From positions 62,001-126,000 of the forward strand of contig CAZJYI010000007.1 in the NCBI GenBank assembly GCA_964550025.1: DNA of 64,000 bases, in the 5' to 3' direction. Within the stretch, counting starts at the first letter, position 1. The number at the start of each line of letters is the position of its first letter. The notes under the pieces are model-generated. The model worked only from the letters and a program-made list of their open reading frames with translations. It had not been told where the DNA came from and ran no database searches. Of the stretch, positions 24,178-32,725 are shown piece after piece. Made by a program: the position numbers and the translations under genes. This DNA comes from CAZJYI01 sp964550025. Its GTDB lineage: Bacteria; Verrucomicrobiota; Kiritimatiellia; UBA8416; CAYOBW01.

Positions 24178-27100
24178 CTATCTCTGCTCCTCCGGGATCA
24201 GGCTCACGTAGGATGCGGCGCGTTCGAACGTCGGGCGGGGACGGAAGTTGGGGTGGTCCTTGTACTTGAGGTTCTTCCTGCCCCAGTACATGCCGTAGAA
24301 CTGCGCGTTGGTGTCGACCCAGTTGGTGATCTTGAGAAGCTCTTCGCGTGAGAGCTTGATCTTCTTGTGTTGCCCGGCGAGCTTCTCGGCGAGCGCCGCC
24401 TGTTTCGGGTCTTTCAGCGCTACCTTGCCCGGTGCGAGCATGGCGACCAGCACACTGGCGTGCGAGCCGAACGAGCGGGCGGGCATGTAGTGCACGTTGC
24501 CCGTCTTCGGGTGGTTCTCGCCGACGGTCGGGCCGCACAGGAGCGGCTTGTTCCTACGCCCGAAGCCGCCCCGCCGCGGCTCGATGAGCTGCTCGTAGGA
24601 CATCGAGAAGAGCGGGGTCATTTCGCCGGTCAGGTTAAGCTCGCCCTTGGGCTTCTCGCCGCTGTGGCATTTGACACAATGCCTGTCGAAAACGGGCTGC
24701 ACATCGGTGGCGAAGTCGAGAGCACGCCGACCGGAGTCCTCGCCGGGTTGCGGGCCGGGAAACGACGCGGGGCGCTTCAGGGCCAGCAAGGCACTCTCCG
24801 AGCGCCGGGTGGAGACCTCGGTCACCTCGTTGGGCGTCTCGTGGCAGCCGATGCAGGAACGTGTCTCGCCGGGCACGTAGTTGACGAGCGTGCGCTCGAT
24901 CTGAACGGCCATGTAGTTCTCGTCGAGCGCCTGGAAATAGATGTTCCGCCCGGCCGGCACGACGAAGTGGGCTGAACCGTCTTTTTCCACGGGAACAACG
25001 CCATGCTGGACCCGCAGCCCAAGGTGCGTGTTCTTGGAGATGGTGGCGTGCTGCTGGTCGTACGTATCGCCACCCCACCGGCGCCGGGTCGCCCACGGCC
25101 GGGGGATTTGCTCAAGCACACGGATGTGCTTGATCGTACCGCGCTCGGTGTCCTCCATGCCATGGTAGATGTCCGTGACAACGCACTTCGCCAGCCCCTT
25201 GGCGGCCATCTCCCTGTCAATGGGCGTCTTCACGACAGGGGGCCGTTCCCTGGGTCTGAGCGGGAACGGTTCGAAGCACGACATCTCCGGATCGTCGTAG
25301 ACAACCGTGGCGTTGCCGGCTTCGTCCAGCAGGCAGATATCATACGCCTTCGGGTCGTGCCACTGGCAACCCGCGGCCTTGCAGGGCACGAGGAACAGCT
25401 TGTCTGACAACGGGTACGGTTCCTTGAAAAGGCGCCCCAGCCTGCCGGAGCGGTCCCCGCGCCACTGGCCGTCGATCATGAAATGGAATCCGCCTTCGCT
25501 CCGGATGTCCACGTCGGGCGTCATGTAGGTCATGGGCTCCCGGGTGCGGATCTCCTTGGTCATGTCCAGCCTGATGACCGTGCCCATGCCGTTCTGCGGG
25601 TAGTGCGGCGTCCCCAGCATCACGTAGTGACTCGGCATGTTCGGGATCGGCCGCCCGTAGAGGAACGTCGGCGGCAGGGAAATGTCATTGCCGTAGACCT
25701 CGGCCGAACCCGACCCGTCCGGGTTCATGGACCAGAGGCACTTCACGCTGACCGCGCCCTTCTCCACGTACTCCCAGCGCGTGTACATGATGCGTCCGTC
25801 GGGGAGGATGGTGGGGGCCGCTTCGCTGACGGAACTGTTCGACAGCTTTGTCAGGTGCTTCCCCGCCTTGCGCGCGTCGAGGTCCGCGTCGCGCTCCATG
25901 CGATACAGCACGGTCGTCGTGAAGATGTCCGGCGCATCGCACAGTATCCCGTACTGGCAACGGGTGGAGATGAAGACGACGTCGCCGTCCGGCAGGTAGC
26001 ATGGGTCCATGTCGTCCGTCCCGTGGTGATAGCCGACCCGGTACTTCTTGACGATCTCCTCCTCGTTCACCTCGGGGAACGTGAGCGGCTTCAGCTCGCC
26101 GGCGCGCGCGCCGCTCACGGGATCGATCCCGATCTCGTAGAGCCGGTACCCGGACTCGTTGGCGGCCTTCCAGGCGAAGACGATGTGCCGCGCGTCAAAG
26201 TCGATATCGAACCGTCCGAACACGCCGTTTTCGAGCTCGGGCACCAGCTCCGTGACGTCGCCGGTCTCAAGGTCAAGCACGCAGAGGTTCCCGCCCGGCG
26301 TCCAGCGCGAATTGATGAACTCGGTGTAGTAGTGGTTGGCCGTGTAGGTGTAGCGTCTGACGAAGACAACCTTGTCGAAATCCACGAGGGGATTCTCGTT
26401 GAGCACCACGTCCATCCGCAGAGCGGCGCAGGTCTGCTTCCACGCTTCGAACTCCTCGCCGACGGGCGGCCCGTCCTGCCAGGCGGCGGCCCGTTCCTCG
26501 ATGGTATCCAGCCGTGCCACCAGTTTCCCGCCGGTCTCGCTCGTCCCGTACAGGTCCCCGATCGTGGCACGCAGCTCCTTAAGCTTGAACCGGGCCAGCG
26601 ATTCGAAAAGCTGGTCGTAGCGGCGCGACTTGAGATACAGCGCACGCACCCCCCCGAGCTCCGCGCCTGACGTCACTCTTGCGGCCTTCGCCTTGATCTC
26701 CGCGGCGAGCTGTGTCGGGCGCAGCGCGGCATTCGCGTAGCGCTTCGCCACTTCGGCATACGAAACGGCCTTCCAGTCGGCACCCCAGATGCCGTCGGCG
26801 CGTTCCCACTCCATCTCTTGAGCGGACACTTCGTCGCCATGCTTCGCCGCCAGCTCACGCCAGAGCTCGGCATCGGGACTCGGTCCCGTTCCGCAGGCGG
26901 CGGCCATGTGGCCGGACGTCACGCTCAGCGCCTTGCCGAACCTGCCTTCGGCGAACGCCACCTTTCCGACCGAAGCGGCGTGGTTGCGATTCCCGGAATC
27001 ATCCGTGCCCTGGCGGTCAAACGACCAGTAGGCCACCGCGCCCCGCGCACCAGCGGGTCTTTCGGCCCTGGCCTGCGCGGCAATGTCCTTGTCCGAGAGG

Positions 27101-27624
27101 ACGCGCCCATAGACCCGGACATCGTCGATTGCCCCTTTGAACTGCGGCGCGAAGTTGCGAGACGTGTAGCCGATCTTGAACACGCTGCCCTTGGGATCCG
27201 GCTTGGTCTCGAAGACGCGCTCAGCACCCTGTTCCCCGTCCACGTAAAGCTTGATCGGCCTGGGGCCGGTGACCGCGACGTGATGCCATTTTCCGTCGGA
27301 CACGCGCTTCCCCGCACGAACGTCTCCGACCCAGCCGATATCGTACGTGAGACCGCCGTTTCTCAGGAACAGCGCCTTGCCGCCGCGCGTCCACTCGCTG
27401 TCGGGGAGTGTCTTGGCGAAGACCGTGCCGTCCGCCCTGGTCTTGATCCATGCCGTCACCGTGAATGCCCCTTCGGCGAAGTCCGGCAGCGGCGCGGGCT
27501 CCCGGCTTTCGGTCTCGGCCGGCACCGCCTCCTTCATCCCGATCAAGGCATCGAACCACGAGTCATCGGCTTGCGCTTGGATGACGCAGACGAAAACGAC
27601 CAGCGCTGCTATCCGTTGCTTCAT
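24178..27624 (-). CDS. Secreted LamG / hydrazine-synthase-alpha-like protein with two CxxCH haem motifs
   Basis: The ATG at 27624 has a GAGGTGAT ribosome-binding site and begins a signal peptide (RIAALVVFVCVIQAQA). The open frame continues 975 bp further upstream but that part is shadow. The 1148-residue protein starts with a LamG/concanavalin-like domain (about 40-205: FTVTAWIKTRADGT, LYVDGEQG, FKGAIDDVRVYGR). A beta-propeller-like region resembling the hydrazine synthase alpha subunit follows (LPDGRIMYTRWEYV, LWSMNPDGSG). Near the end are two c-type haem motifs, CIGCH (about 924-928) and CVKCH (about 983-987), in a cytochrome-like module. Similar proteins are frequent in PVC bacteria. The role is unknown; hydrazine synthesis itself is not implied. 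Confidence 0.75.
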   Translation of the reverse strand: MKQRIAALVVFVCVIQAQADDSWFDALIGMKEAVPAETESREPAPLPDFAEGAFTVTAWIKTRADGTVFAKTLPDSEWTRGGKALFLRNGGLTYDIGWVGDVRAGKRVSDGKWHHVAVTGPRPIKLYVDGEQGAERVFETKPDPKGSVFKIGYTSRNFAPQFKGAIDDVRVYGRVLSDKDIAAQARAERPAGARGAVAYWSFDRQGTDDSGNRNHAASVGKVAFAEGRFGKALSVTSGHMAAACGTGPSPDAELWRELAAKHGDEVSAQEMEWERADGIWGADWKAVSYAEVAKRYANAALRPTQLAAEIKAKAARVTSGAELGGVRALYLKSRRYDQLFESLARFKLKELRATIGDLYGTSETGGKLVARLDTIEERAAAWQDGPPVGEEFEAWKQTCAALRMDVVLNENPLVDFDKVVFVRRYTYTANHYYTEFINSRWTPGGNLCVLDLETGDVTELVPELENGVFGRFDIDFDARHIVFAWKAANESGYRLYEIGIDPVSGARAGELKPLTFPEVNEEEIVKKYRVGYHHGTDDMDPCYLPDGDVVFISTRCQYGILCDAPDIFTTTVLYRMERDADLDARKAGKHLTKLSNSSVSEAAPTILPDGRIMYTRWEYVEKGAVSVKCLWSMNPDGSGSAEVYGNDISLPPTFLYGRPIPNMPSHYVMLGTPHYPQNGMGTVIRLDMTKEIRTREPMTYMTPDVDIRSEGGFHFMIDGQWRGDRSGRLGRLFKEPYPLSDKLFLVPCKAAGCQWHDPKAYDICLLDEAGNATVVYDDPEMSCFEPFPLRPRERPPVVKTPIDREMAAKGLAKCVVTDIYHGMEDTERGTIKHIRVLEQIPRPWATRRRWGGDTYDQQHATISKNTHLGLRVQHGVVPVEKDGSAHFVVPAGRNIYFQALDENYMAVQIERTLVNYVPGETRSCIGCHETPNEVTEVSTRRSESALLALKRPASFPGPQPGEDSGRRALDFATDVQPVFDRHCVKCHSGEKPKGELNLTGEMTPLFSMSYEQLIEPRRGGFGRRNKPLLCGPTVGENHPKTGNVHYMPARSFGSHASVLVAMLAPGKVALKDPKQAALAEKLAGQHKKIKLSREELLKITNWVDTNAQFYGMYWGRKNLKYKDHPNFRPRPTFERAASYVSLIPEEQR

Positions 27625-27913
27625 ATCACCTCGCGTTTGACACCCGGCCTGCGCCGGGCATTGCCGTTGTGTATCTTCCCGCACCGGAGTGAAACACCTT
27701 GCCTCCCCGTACGTCAAGCCGCACGATGGCGGCACGGCCGAATCGTCCCGGCTTAGGCTTGCGCGACCGCGCACCTTGATCCATAGTGTAGAGACCGTGG
27801 TCAAAACGCTTTCTTGAGCAAGATCCGGGATCGACGGGTTGACGCTGAATTGCTGAACGGCAGAACGGATTTGATTGCCAAACCTAGTCGCCCCCAAACG
27901 ACAGGAGGCCCTT
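27625..27913. other. Divergent intergenic region
   Basis: About 290 bp between the large secreted protein and the HPt gene. A small hairpin (CCCGGC/GCCGGG at about 27642-27657) lies in the 5' region of the minus-strand gene. No gene and no clear sigma-54 promoter were found. Confidence 0.4.
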
Positions 27914-28336
27914 ATGGACCAGTATGCATCGGATAACGCGCTCTCGACGGGGTCGGTTCCAGACAGTCCCGAGCCCGCGGAAGGCGCAGCCGGCGCACCG
28001 GCGGATATCAACGTATTCAACCGGGAAGAGCTGTTCGAGCGGCTCGGGGATGACGAGGAACTGGTCGCGGAGATCGTCGAGATCTTTCTCGATGACGCGC
28101 CAAAACAGATCGCGGCCATCGAGGCGGCCGTCGCCGCAGGAGACGGGACGACAATCCGCGACCGGGCACACGCCCTCAAGGGAGCATCGGCAAACATGGG
28201 GGCCGCCGAACTGCGCGGAAAGGCGGAGCAGATGGAGATGGCAGGGAGAGACGGCCGGCTTGACGAGACGGCCGGGTTGCTGGATGGCATCCGCGAGAGT
28301 TTTGCGAGGCTGCGGGAAGTGCTTGCGAGACTGTAG
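27914..28336 (+). CDS. Histidine phosphotransfer (HPt) domain protein
   Basis: The ATG at 27914 follows an AGGAGG site. The 140-residue protein has a flexible, acidic N-terminal 35 residues and then a four-helix HPt domain. The phosphorylation site is His86 in RDRAHALKGASANMGA, the standard HPt motif. The protein would carry phosphate between receiver domains of hybrid kinases and response regulators. It lies beside a response regulator (28535) and close to kinases that have receiver domains. The partner is not known. Confidence 0.88.
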   Translation: MDQYASDNALSTGSVPDSPEPAEGAAGAPADINVFNREELFERLGDDEELVAEIVEIFLDDAPKQIAAIEAAVAAGDGTTIRDRAHALKGASANMGAAELRGKAEQMEMAGRDGRLDETAGLLDGIRESFARLREVLARL

Positions 28337-28404
28337 TGCCTTGACCACGCAGGACCGCGATGAGAGACGCCAAGTTCGGTCTGACGATGGGGCGTGGGTG
28401 TCGC

Positions 28405-28441
28405 GTGTCGAGTGTCGACGCATCGCCGCGACACTCGACAC
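28405..28441. repeat. Perfect 13-bp inverted repeat
   Basis: GTGTCGAGTGTCG (28405-28417) and its reverse complement (28429-28441) are separated by 11 bp, between the HPt and response-regulator genes. It could be a terminator-like hairpin or a dispersed palindrome; it has no T tract. Confidence 0.6.
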
Positions 28442-28534
28442 CCGGCACGCGGAACGCGGTCGCGTTGTGGGCGGCGCCCGCGCTGGGCCGTTGCCCCGCC
28501 GATCGACGCGGAGACGAACCGCACGAGTGAGAGC

Positions 28535-29155
28535 ATGAGAGTACTCGTTGCCGAAGACGACCCGAGCTCACGCCACATACTGGGGGCGTTGCTCACCAAG
28601 GCAGGCTATGAACCCGTTCTCGCCGCCGACGGCAACGAGGCATGGCAGCACCTCTCCGAAGCGGACGCGCCAAGCCTGGCAATTCTGGACTGGATGATGC
28701 CGGGAATCAGCGGCATAGAGCTGTGCCTTCGCATCAGCCGGGAAGAACGAGAGACGCGCCCATACGTCATTCTACTGACATCGCGCGCCGGAAAGCGTGA
28801 CATCGTCGCCGGACTGCAGGCTGGCGCCAACGATTACATCGTCAAGCCGTTTGACCGGGAAGAGCTCTGCGCCCGCCTGGAAGTGGGCCGGCGCGTCGTC
28901 GAACTTGAGACGGCCCTGGCACGACGCGTCGCGCAGCTCCAGGAGGCCATCGGCAAGATCCACACGCTACGCGGCCTGATTCCCATCTGCTCTTCCTGCA
29001 AGAAGGTCCGGGATGACCGGGGCTACTGGAAGCAGGTCGAGGAGTACGTCAGCGATCGGTCGGAGGCGGAATTCAGCCACGGTCTCTGCCCGGGCTGCCT
29101 GGCGAAACTCTACCCGGATGTTTCGCTGTCGGAAGAGGACATGGGGCCGCCCTGA
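28535..29155 (+). CDS. Response regulator with C-terminal Cys-rich domain
   Basis: The ATG at 28535 starts a complete receiver domain; the upstream frame is shadow. The 206-residue protein has acidic residues in VAEDDPS, the phospho-acceptor Asp52 in AILDWMMPG, the Thr/Ser position in LLTSRAG and the Lys in IVKPFD. A coiled linker leads to a small C-terminal module with four Cys: PICSSCKKVRDDRGYW and SHGLCPGCLAKLYP. This module is widespread at the ends of signalling proteins and probably binds zinc. There is no DNA-binding domain. Its 3' end overlaps the convergent NtrC-family gene by 46 bp. Confidence 0.88.
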   Translation: MRVLVAEDDPSSRHILGALLTKAGYEPVLAADGNEAWQHLSEADAPSLAILDWMMPGISGIELCLRISREERETRPYVILLTSRAGKRDIVAGLQAGANDYIVKPFDREELCARLEVGRRVVELETALARRVAQLQEAIGKIHTLRGLIPICSSCKKVRDDRGYWKQVEEYVSDRSEAEFSHGLCPGCLAKLYPDVSLSEEDMGPP

Positions 29156-30618
29156 TCCTGCATGGCGGCCAACTTGCGGTAGAGTTTCGTGCGGTTGATC
29201 CCCAACAGGCGCGCGGCGGCCGACACGTTCTCCCCTGCCATCGCCATGGCCTTGCAGATCAGGATGCTCTCCATCTTCTGCAGATTGAGAGGAATCTCGT
29301 CATCCGAGGTACTCAACCCGCTCCCAACAGAGCCGCCCGTATCGGCGGCCGGCACGTCGCCCGTGTCCGACGCGGACGACGGCACCCTGACCGAAGGGGA
29401 CTGGGCGAGAAAATGGAGGTGAGAGGCGCGGACATTCTGTCCCGAGCTCTCGATCACGGCCCGCTCGACCACGTTCTTCAACTCCCGCACGTTCCCCGGA
29501 AAACTGTGCGACTGCAGAACGTCCATGACCCGTGGCTCAAGGGCGGGAGTGGGGATGCCGAGCTCCGAGGAGAATCGCTGCGCAAAGTGCTCCGCCAGAA
29601 GGGGGATTTCCTCTTTGCGGTCGCGCAGCGGCGGAAGCGATATTGTGTACGTCGCAAGCCGGTAAAACAGGTCCGAGCGGAAGCCGCCGCCGGCGATGCG
29701 CTCCTCGATATTGGCATTGGTCGCCGCGATGACCCTGACGTCCACCTTGCTGCCTTTCGAGGCCCCGACGGGCATCACGATGCCGTCCTCCAGCACCCGA
29801 AGCAGCTTGGTCTGCATCGCAGCCGGCATGTCCCCGATCTCGTCCAGGAAAAGCGTGCCGCCGTCGGCCATATCGAAACACCCCTTTCGCGACGCCGTAG
29901 CGCCGGTGAACGACCCGCGCGTGTGTCCGAACAGAGTGGACTCGGCCAATTCGCCGGGAATGGCCGAACAGTTCACGGGAATGAAGGGTCGCGAAGACCG
30001 AGGACTGCCAAAGTGGATTGCGCGCGCCACGAGCTCCTTGCCCGTTCCGCTTTCGCCGAGGATGAGAACGGAGGTGTTTGCGGCCTTCTGCACGAGTTGG
30101 ATTTCGTTGAGGACCTTCCTGATCGCGGCAGACTTGCCCACAAAGGAATCGATGCCCCAGTTAGAGGCTTCCCGCTTCGAGAGAAAGGAAACCTGGTCGG
30201 CCAGCCGATCGCGCTCCCGAACGACCTCGCGGTACTTGACGGTGCGTTTCACCGTCTCTTTCAGTTCCAATCCGTCCACCGGCTTCTCGAAAAAGTCGTA
30301 AGCGCCCAGCTTCAGAGCCTGGATTGCCACGCTTTTGTCCGCGTTGCCGGTCACGATGATGACGTCTGTCGAGGGGCTGGTCTCCTTTACTCTCTTCAAG
30401 AGGGCAATGCCGTCCACCTCGGGCATCTGCAGATCCGTCACGACAATGTCCGCCGGTTTCTCCGCGAGGCCGCCCAGGCACTCGCGGGGATCCGTAAAAA
30501 CCCTGACGTCACACTTCATACGGCGCAGGTGACGCCCGATCGTATCGGCTATCCTGGCATCGTCATCAACGACGGCCACGGAGACACTGTGCTGATCCTG
30601 CTGTTCCGACTGCGTCAT
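29110..30618 (-). CDS. Sigma-54-dependent response regulator (NtrC/AtoC family)
   Basis: The 502-residue protein has three parts. The receiver has Asp62 in VVTDLQMPE and Lys in FFEKPVD. The AAA+ sigma-54 activator domain has Walker A LGESGTGKE, the sigma-54 contact loop as GSFTGA (usually GAFTGA), Walker B GGTLFLDEIGDM and the arginine-finger region FRSDLFYRL. The Fis-type HTH is GENVSAAARLLGINRTKLYRKL. Phosphorylation would allow oligomerisation on enhancer sites and opening of sigma-54 promoters. It is the only such activator in this window and so the natural candidate for the three -24/-12 promoters described here. The ATG at 30618 is used; upstream residues are not conserved. Confidence 0.92.
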   Translation of the reverse strand: MTQSEQQDQHSVSVAVVDDDARIADTIGRHLRRMKCDVRVFTDPRECLGGLAEKPADIVVTDLQMPEVDGIALLKRVKETSPSTDVIIVTGNADKSVAIQALKLGAYDFFEKPVDGLELKETVKRTVKYREVVRERDRLADQVSFLSKREASNWGIDSFVGKSAAIRKVLNEIQLVQKAANTSVLILGESGTGKELVARAIHFGSPRSSRPFIPVNCSAIPGELAESTLFGHTRGSFTGATASRKGCFDMADGGTLFLDEIGDMPAAMQTKLLRVLEDGIVMPVGASKGSKVDVRVIAATNANIEERIAGGGFRSDLFYRLATYTISLPPLRDRKEEIPLLAEHFAQRFSSELGIPTPALEPRVMDVLQSHSFPGNVRELKNVVERAVIESSGQNVRASHLHFLAQSPSVRVPSSASDTGDVPAADTGGSVGSGLSTSDDEIPLNLQKMESILICKAMAMAGENVSAAARLLGINRTKLYRKLAAMQDQGGPMSSSDSETSG

Positions 30619-30729
30619 ACTACTACCTGCCCCCTCCTCCGGAGATCGCGTACCGACACCGAGCTTTCCGCGGCGCGCTGCTGTGCACACTGCTGATCAT
30701 GAAAGAGTACGTTCTGTCCCCAACGTCTG

Positions 30730-32310
30730 TCAAGTCCGGCCGGCCCGCCGCAGGACACGCTGCGCAGATGCCATGAACTCCTCCGGGGTCACCGGCTTGC
30801 CGACCACCTCGTCAACGTTTGACGGGATCTCCCCGCTGCAATGCATGATATCCCCAAAACCCGTCAGGAGGATCACGGGCAGATCGGGCCACTGCCGCTT
30901 CACCTCCGAGGCTACCTGGTCGCCGTTCATCTCCGGCATGGCGCGGTCGGTGACAACGAGGTCGAATTCGCCGTGCTTCAGCCGCTCGATCCCTTCGCTA
31001 CCGCTCGCGGCCGTCACAACGGTGTGTCCACCCCGCGTAAGGAAGCGACTGAGGATCCGCCGCGGCCCCCGGTCATCGTCGATCACAAGGACGTTCAAAT
31101 GATGGTCGAGGGGGGCGGCCGTTTCATGCGCCGGGGACCGCAGACGCTCTTCCGCCATGCCGCCCACACTCAGCAGCGGCAGACAAACGCTGACGGTCGT
31201 CCCGGCCCCCACCGCGGTGTCGATCTCCAGCCGCCCGCCGTGCCGCTCAATGATTCCGTGGCACACCGCAAGCCCCAGTCCCGTTCCTTTCTCTCCCTTT
31301 GTGGAGTAGAACGGCTCGAAGCAACGTCTCCTGACCTCCTCGGTCATTCCATGTCCCGAATCGGCTATGCGGATCACTCCCCACTTGCCCTCGCGTTCGC
31401 CCGTCACTTCGATGCCACCGCCTTCAGGCATTGCGTCGACGGCATTCAATACGAGGTTTGTCAGGACCTCCCGCAGTCGCGCTTCGTTGGCCATGACCTC
31501 CAGCTCCTCCGGTATGTCGAGTGATACCTCAACCGGCCGGCCATCGGCTTCGCGTTGCGTCTTCCACGCGGGTTCGGTGAGGTCGAGAACGGTATCGGCC
31601 ATTTCGCGGACAAGGACCGGGGCGACCTCCAGGCTCGCGTCGGGCCGGTAGAACTCGCGCAGGCGCCTGACGATCTCCCGGGCATCCGCCGCGGCCGAAC
31701 GGATGCTGGCAACAATCTCCTTGATTTCCTCCTGGCCGATCACCTCATCTTCCTCGGTGACGAGGAGCTCGGACAGTCCTACAATCGGCATGAGGACGTT
31801 GTTGAAATCGTGGACGATTCCGCTGACCATCTGCCCGAGCGCGTTCAAACGCTCCTGCTGCACAACCTGGTCCTGCGTCTTGCGCAACTCCGACAGTGCT
31901 CTCTCGAGCTGACGGTTCTTCTCCACGACGGTCGCGATGCTCTCGCGCTTCTCCACGGCACGCATGATGCAGACCAGCAACTGGTCCACGTCGAACGGCT
32001 TCTGCAGGTAGGAGTATGCGCCGAGGTTCACGGCCTCGATGGCGGTCTCCTGCGACGCGTACCCGGTCAGAACAATGCACTCCGTCGAGGGAGAAGCGGA
32101 CTTGATCGTCTTGATGACGTCCAGCCCCGACATGTCGCTGAGGCGCAGGTCTATCAGCGCCACGGCAAAATCATGATCTAAAACATGCTCGACGTCTTTC
32201 CCCGTCTGCACACAAACCGTATCGTACCCGTTCGCCTGGAGAATATCTCCGAGCGTATGACGAATGTTCGGGTCATCGTCGGCAATCAGTATCGTGGTCT
32301 TCACCGCCAT
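30730..32310 (-). CDS. Hybrid histidine kinase: receiver, kinase core, receiver
   Basis: The 526-residue soluble protein starts with a receiver (DDDPNIRH, Asp54 in ALIDLRLSD, Lys in YLQKPFD). A coiled segment leads to the DHp helix with its His in GIVHDFNNVLMP, then a HATPase with N box NLVLNAVDAMPEGG, G1 box IADSGHGM, F box FEPFYSTK and G2 box GTGLGLAV. It ends in a second receiver (VIDDDRGP, VVTDRAMPEM, ILLTGFGD). There is no membrane segment, so the signal arrives through the first receiver or in the cytoplasm. It lies 6 bp after the single-receiver gene, in one operon with the genes to its right. Confidence 0.92.
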   Translation of the reverse strand: MAVKTTILIADDDPNIRHTLGDILQANGYDTVCVQTGKDVEHVLDHDFAVALIDLRLSDMSGLDVIKTIKSASPSTECIVLTGYASQETAIEAVNLGAYSYLQKPFDVDQLLVCIMRAVEKRESIATVVEKNRQLERALSELRKTQDQVVQQERLNALGQMVSGIVHDFNNVLMPIVGLSELLVTEEDEVIGQEEIKEIVASIRSAAADAREIVRRLREFYRPDASLEVAPVLVREMADTVLDLTEPAWKTQREADGRPVEVSLDIPEELEVMANEARLREVLTNLVLNAVDAMPEGGGIEVTGEREGKWGVIRIADSGHGMTEEVRRRCFEPFYSTKGEKGTGLGLAVCHGIIERHGGRLEIDTAVGAGTTVSVCLPLLSVGGMAEERLRSPAHETAAPLDHHLNVLVIDDDRGPRRILSRFLTRGGHTVVTAASGSEGIERLKHGEFDLVVTDRAMPEMNGDQVASEVKRQWPDLPVILLTGFGDIMHCSGEIPSNVDEVVGKPVTPEEFMASAQRVLRRAGRT

Positions 32311-32316
32311 GCGCAG

Positions 32317-32724
32317 TCATCTCCCCTCCCCTTCCCCGGGACTGTCCTCACCGCCTCGCGACACGTCGCCCACCCCGCACGCCTGATCGAGCACGCCGAC
32401 AAGCCGATCCACGTCCAGGGGCTTCGCCACGGCCGCGCTGGCAAAGCGCTGAATCGCGCTGTCCACCACCCCGTCGCAAGCATACGCGGTCATCACGACA
32501 ACCGGTAACTCCGGCGCCTTGCGATTCAGGGCTCGGCAGAGATCGACACCGCTCATCCCCGGCATGCGCACGTCGGTCAGAACGCAATCCGGATTGGCCT
32601 CGTCAAGTCGGCCCAAGGCCTCCTCACCGGAAGAAGCCACCGTAACTTCGTGGCCAAAGGCCATTAGAATATCCGTCAGGGTCCGCGTAATCCCCGGATC
32701 GTCATCCACAACAAGAACATGCAT
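32317..32724 (-). CDS. Single-domain response regulator
   Basis: The 135-residue receiver has VVDDDPG, phospho-acceptor Asp51 in CVLTDVRMPG, Thr in VVMTAYA and Lys in AVAKPLD. A short, acidic, Gly-rich tail follows with no output domain. It lies 1 bp after the kinase gene at 32726 and 6 bp before the hybrid kinase gene, so it probably passes phosphate between these two kinases or to the HPt protein. Confidence 0.9.
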   Translation of the reverse strand: MHVLVVDDDPGITRTLTDILMAFGHEVTVASSGEEALGRLDEANPDCVLTDVRMPGMSGVDLCRALNRKAPELPVVVMTAYACDGVVDSAIQRFASAAVAKPLDVDRLVGVLDQACGVGDVSRGGEDSPGEGEGR

Positions 32725-32725
32725 G

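Noticed and set aside
23127..24269. 380-residue plus-strand frame over uppP
   Set aside because: It is antisense to a clear uppP gene and shows only Arg/His-rich shadow sequence.
27625..28599. 975-bp upstream extension of the large secreted protein's frame
   Set aside because: The signal peptide and ribosome-binding site at 27624 mark the start. The extension lies over the HPt gene on the opposite strand and has chance-like composition.
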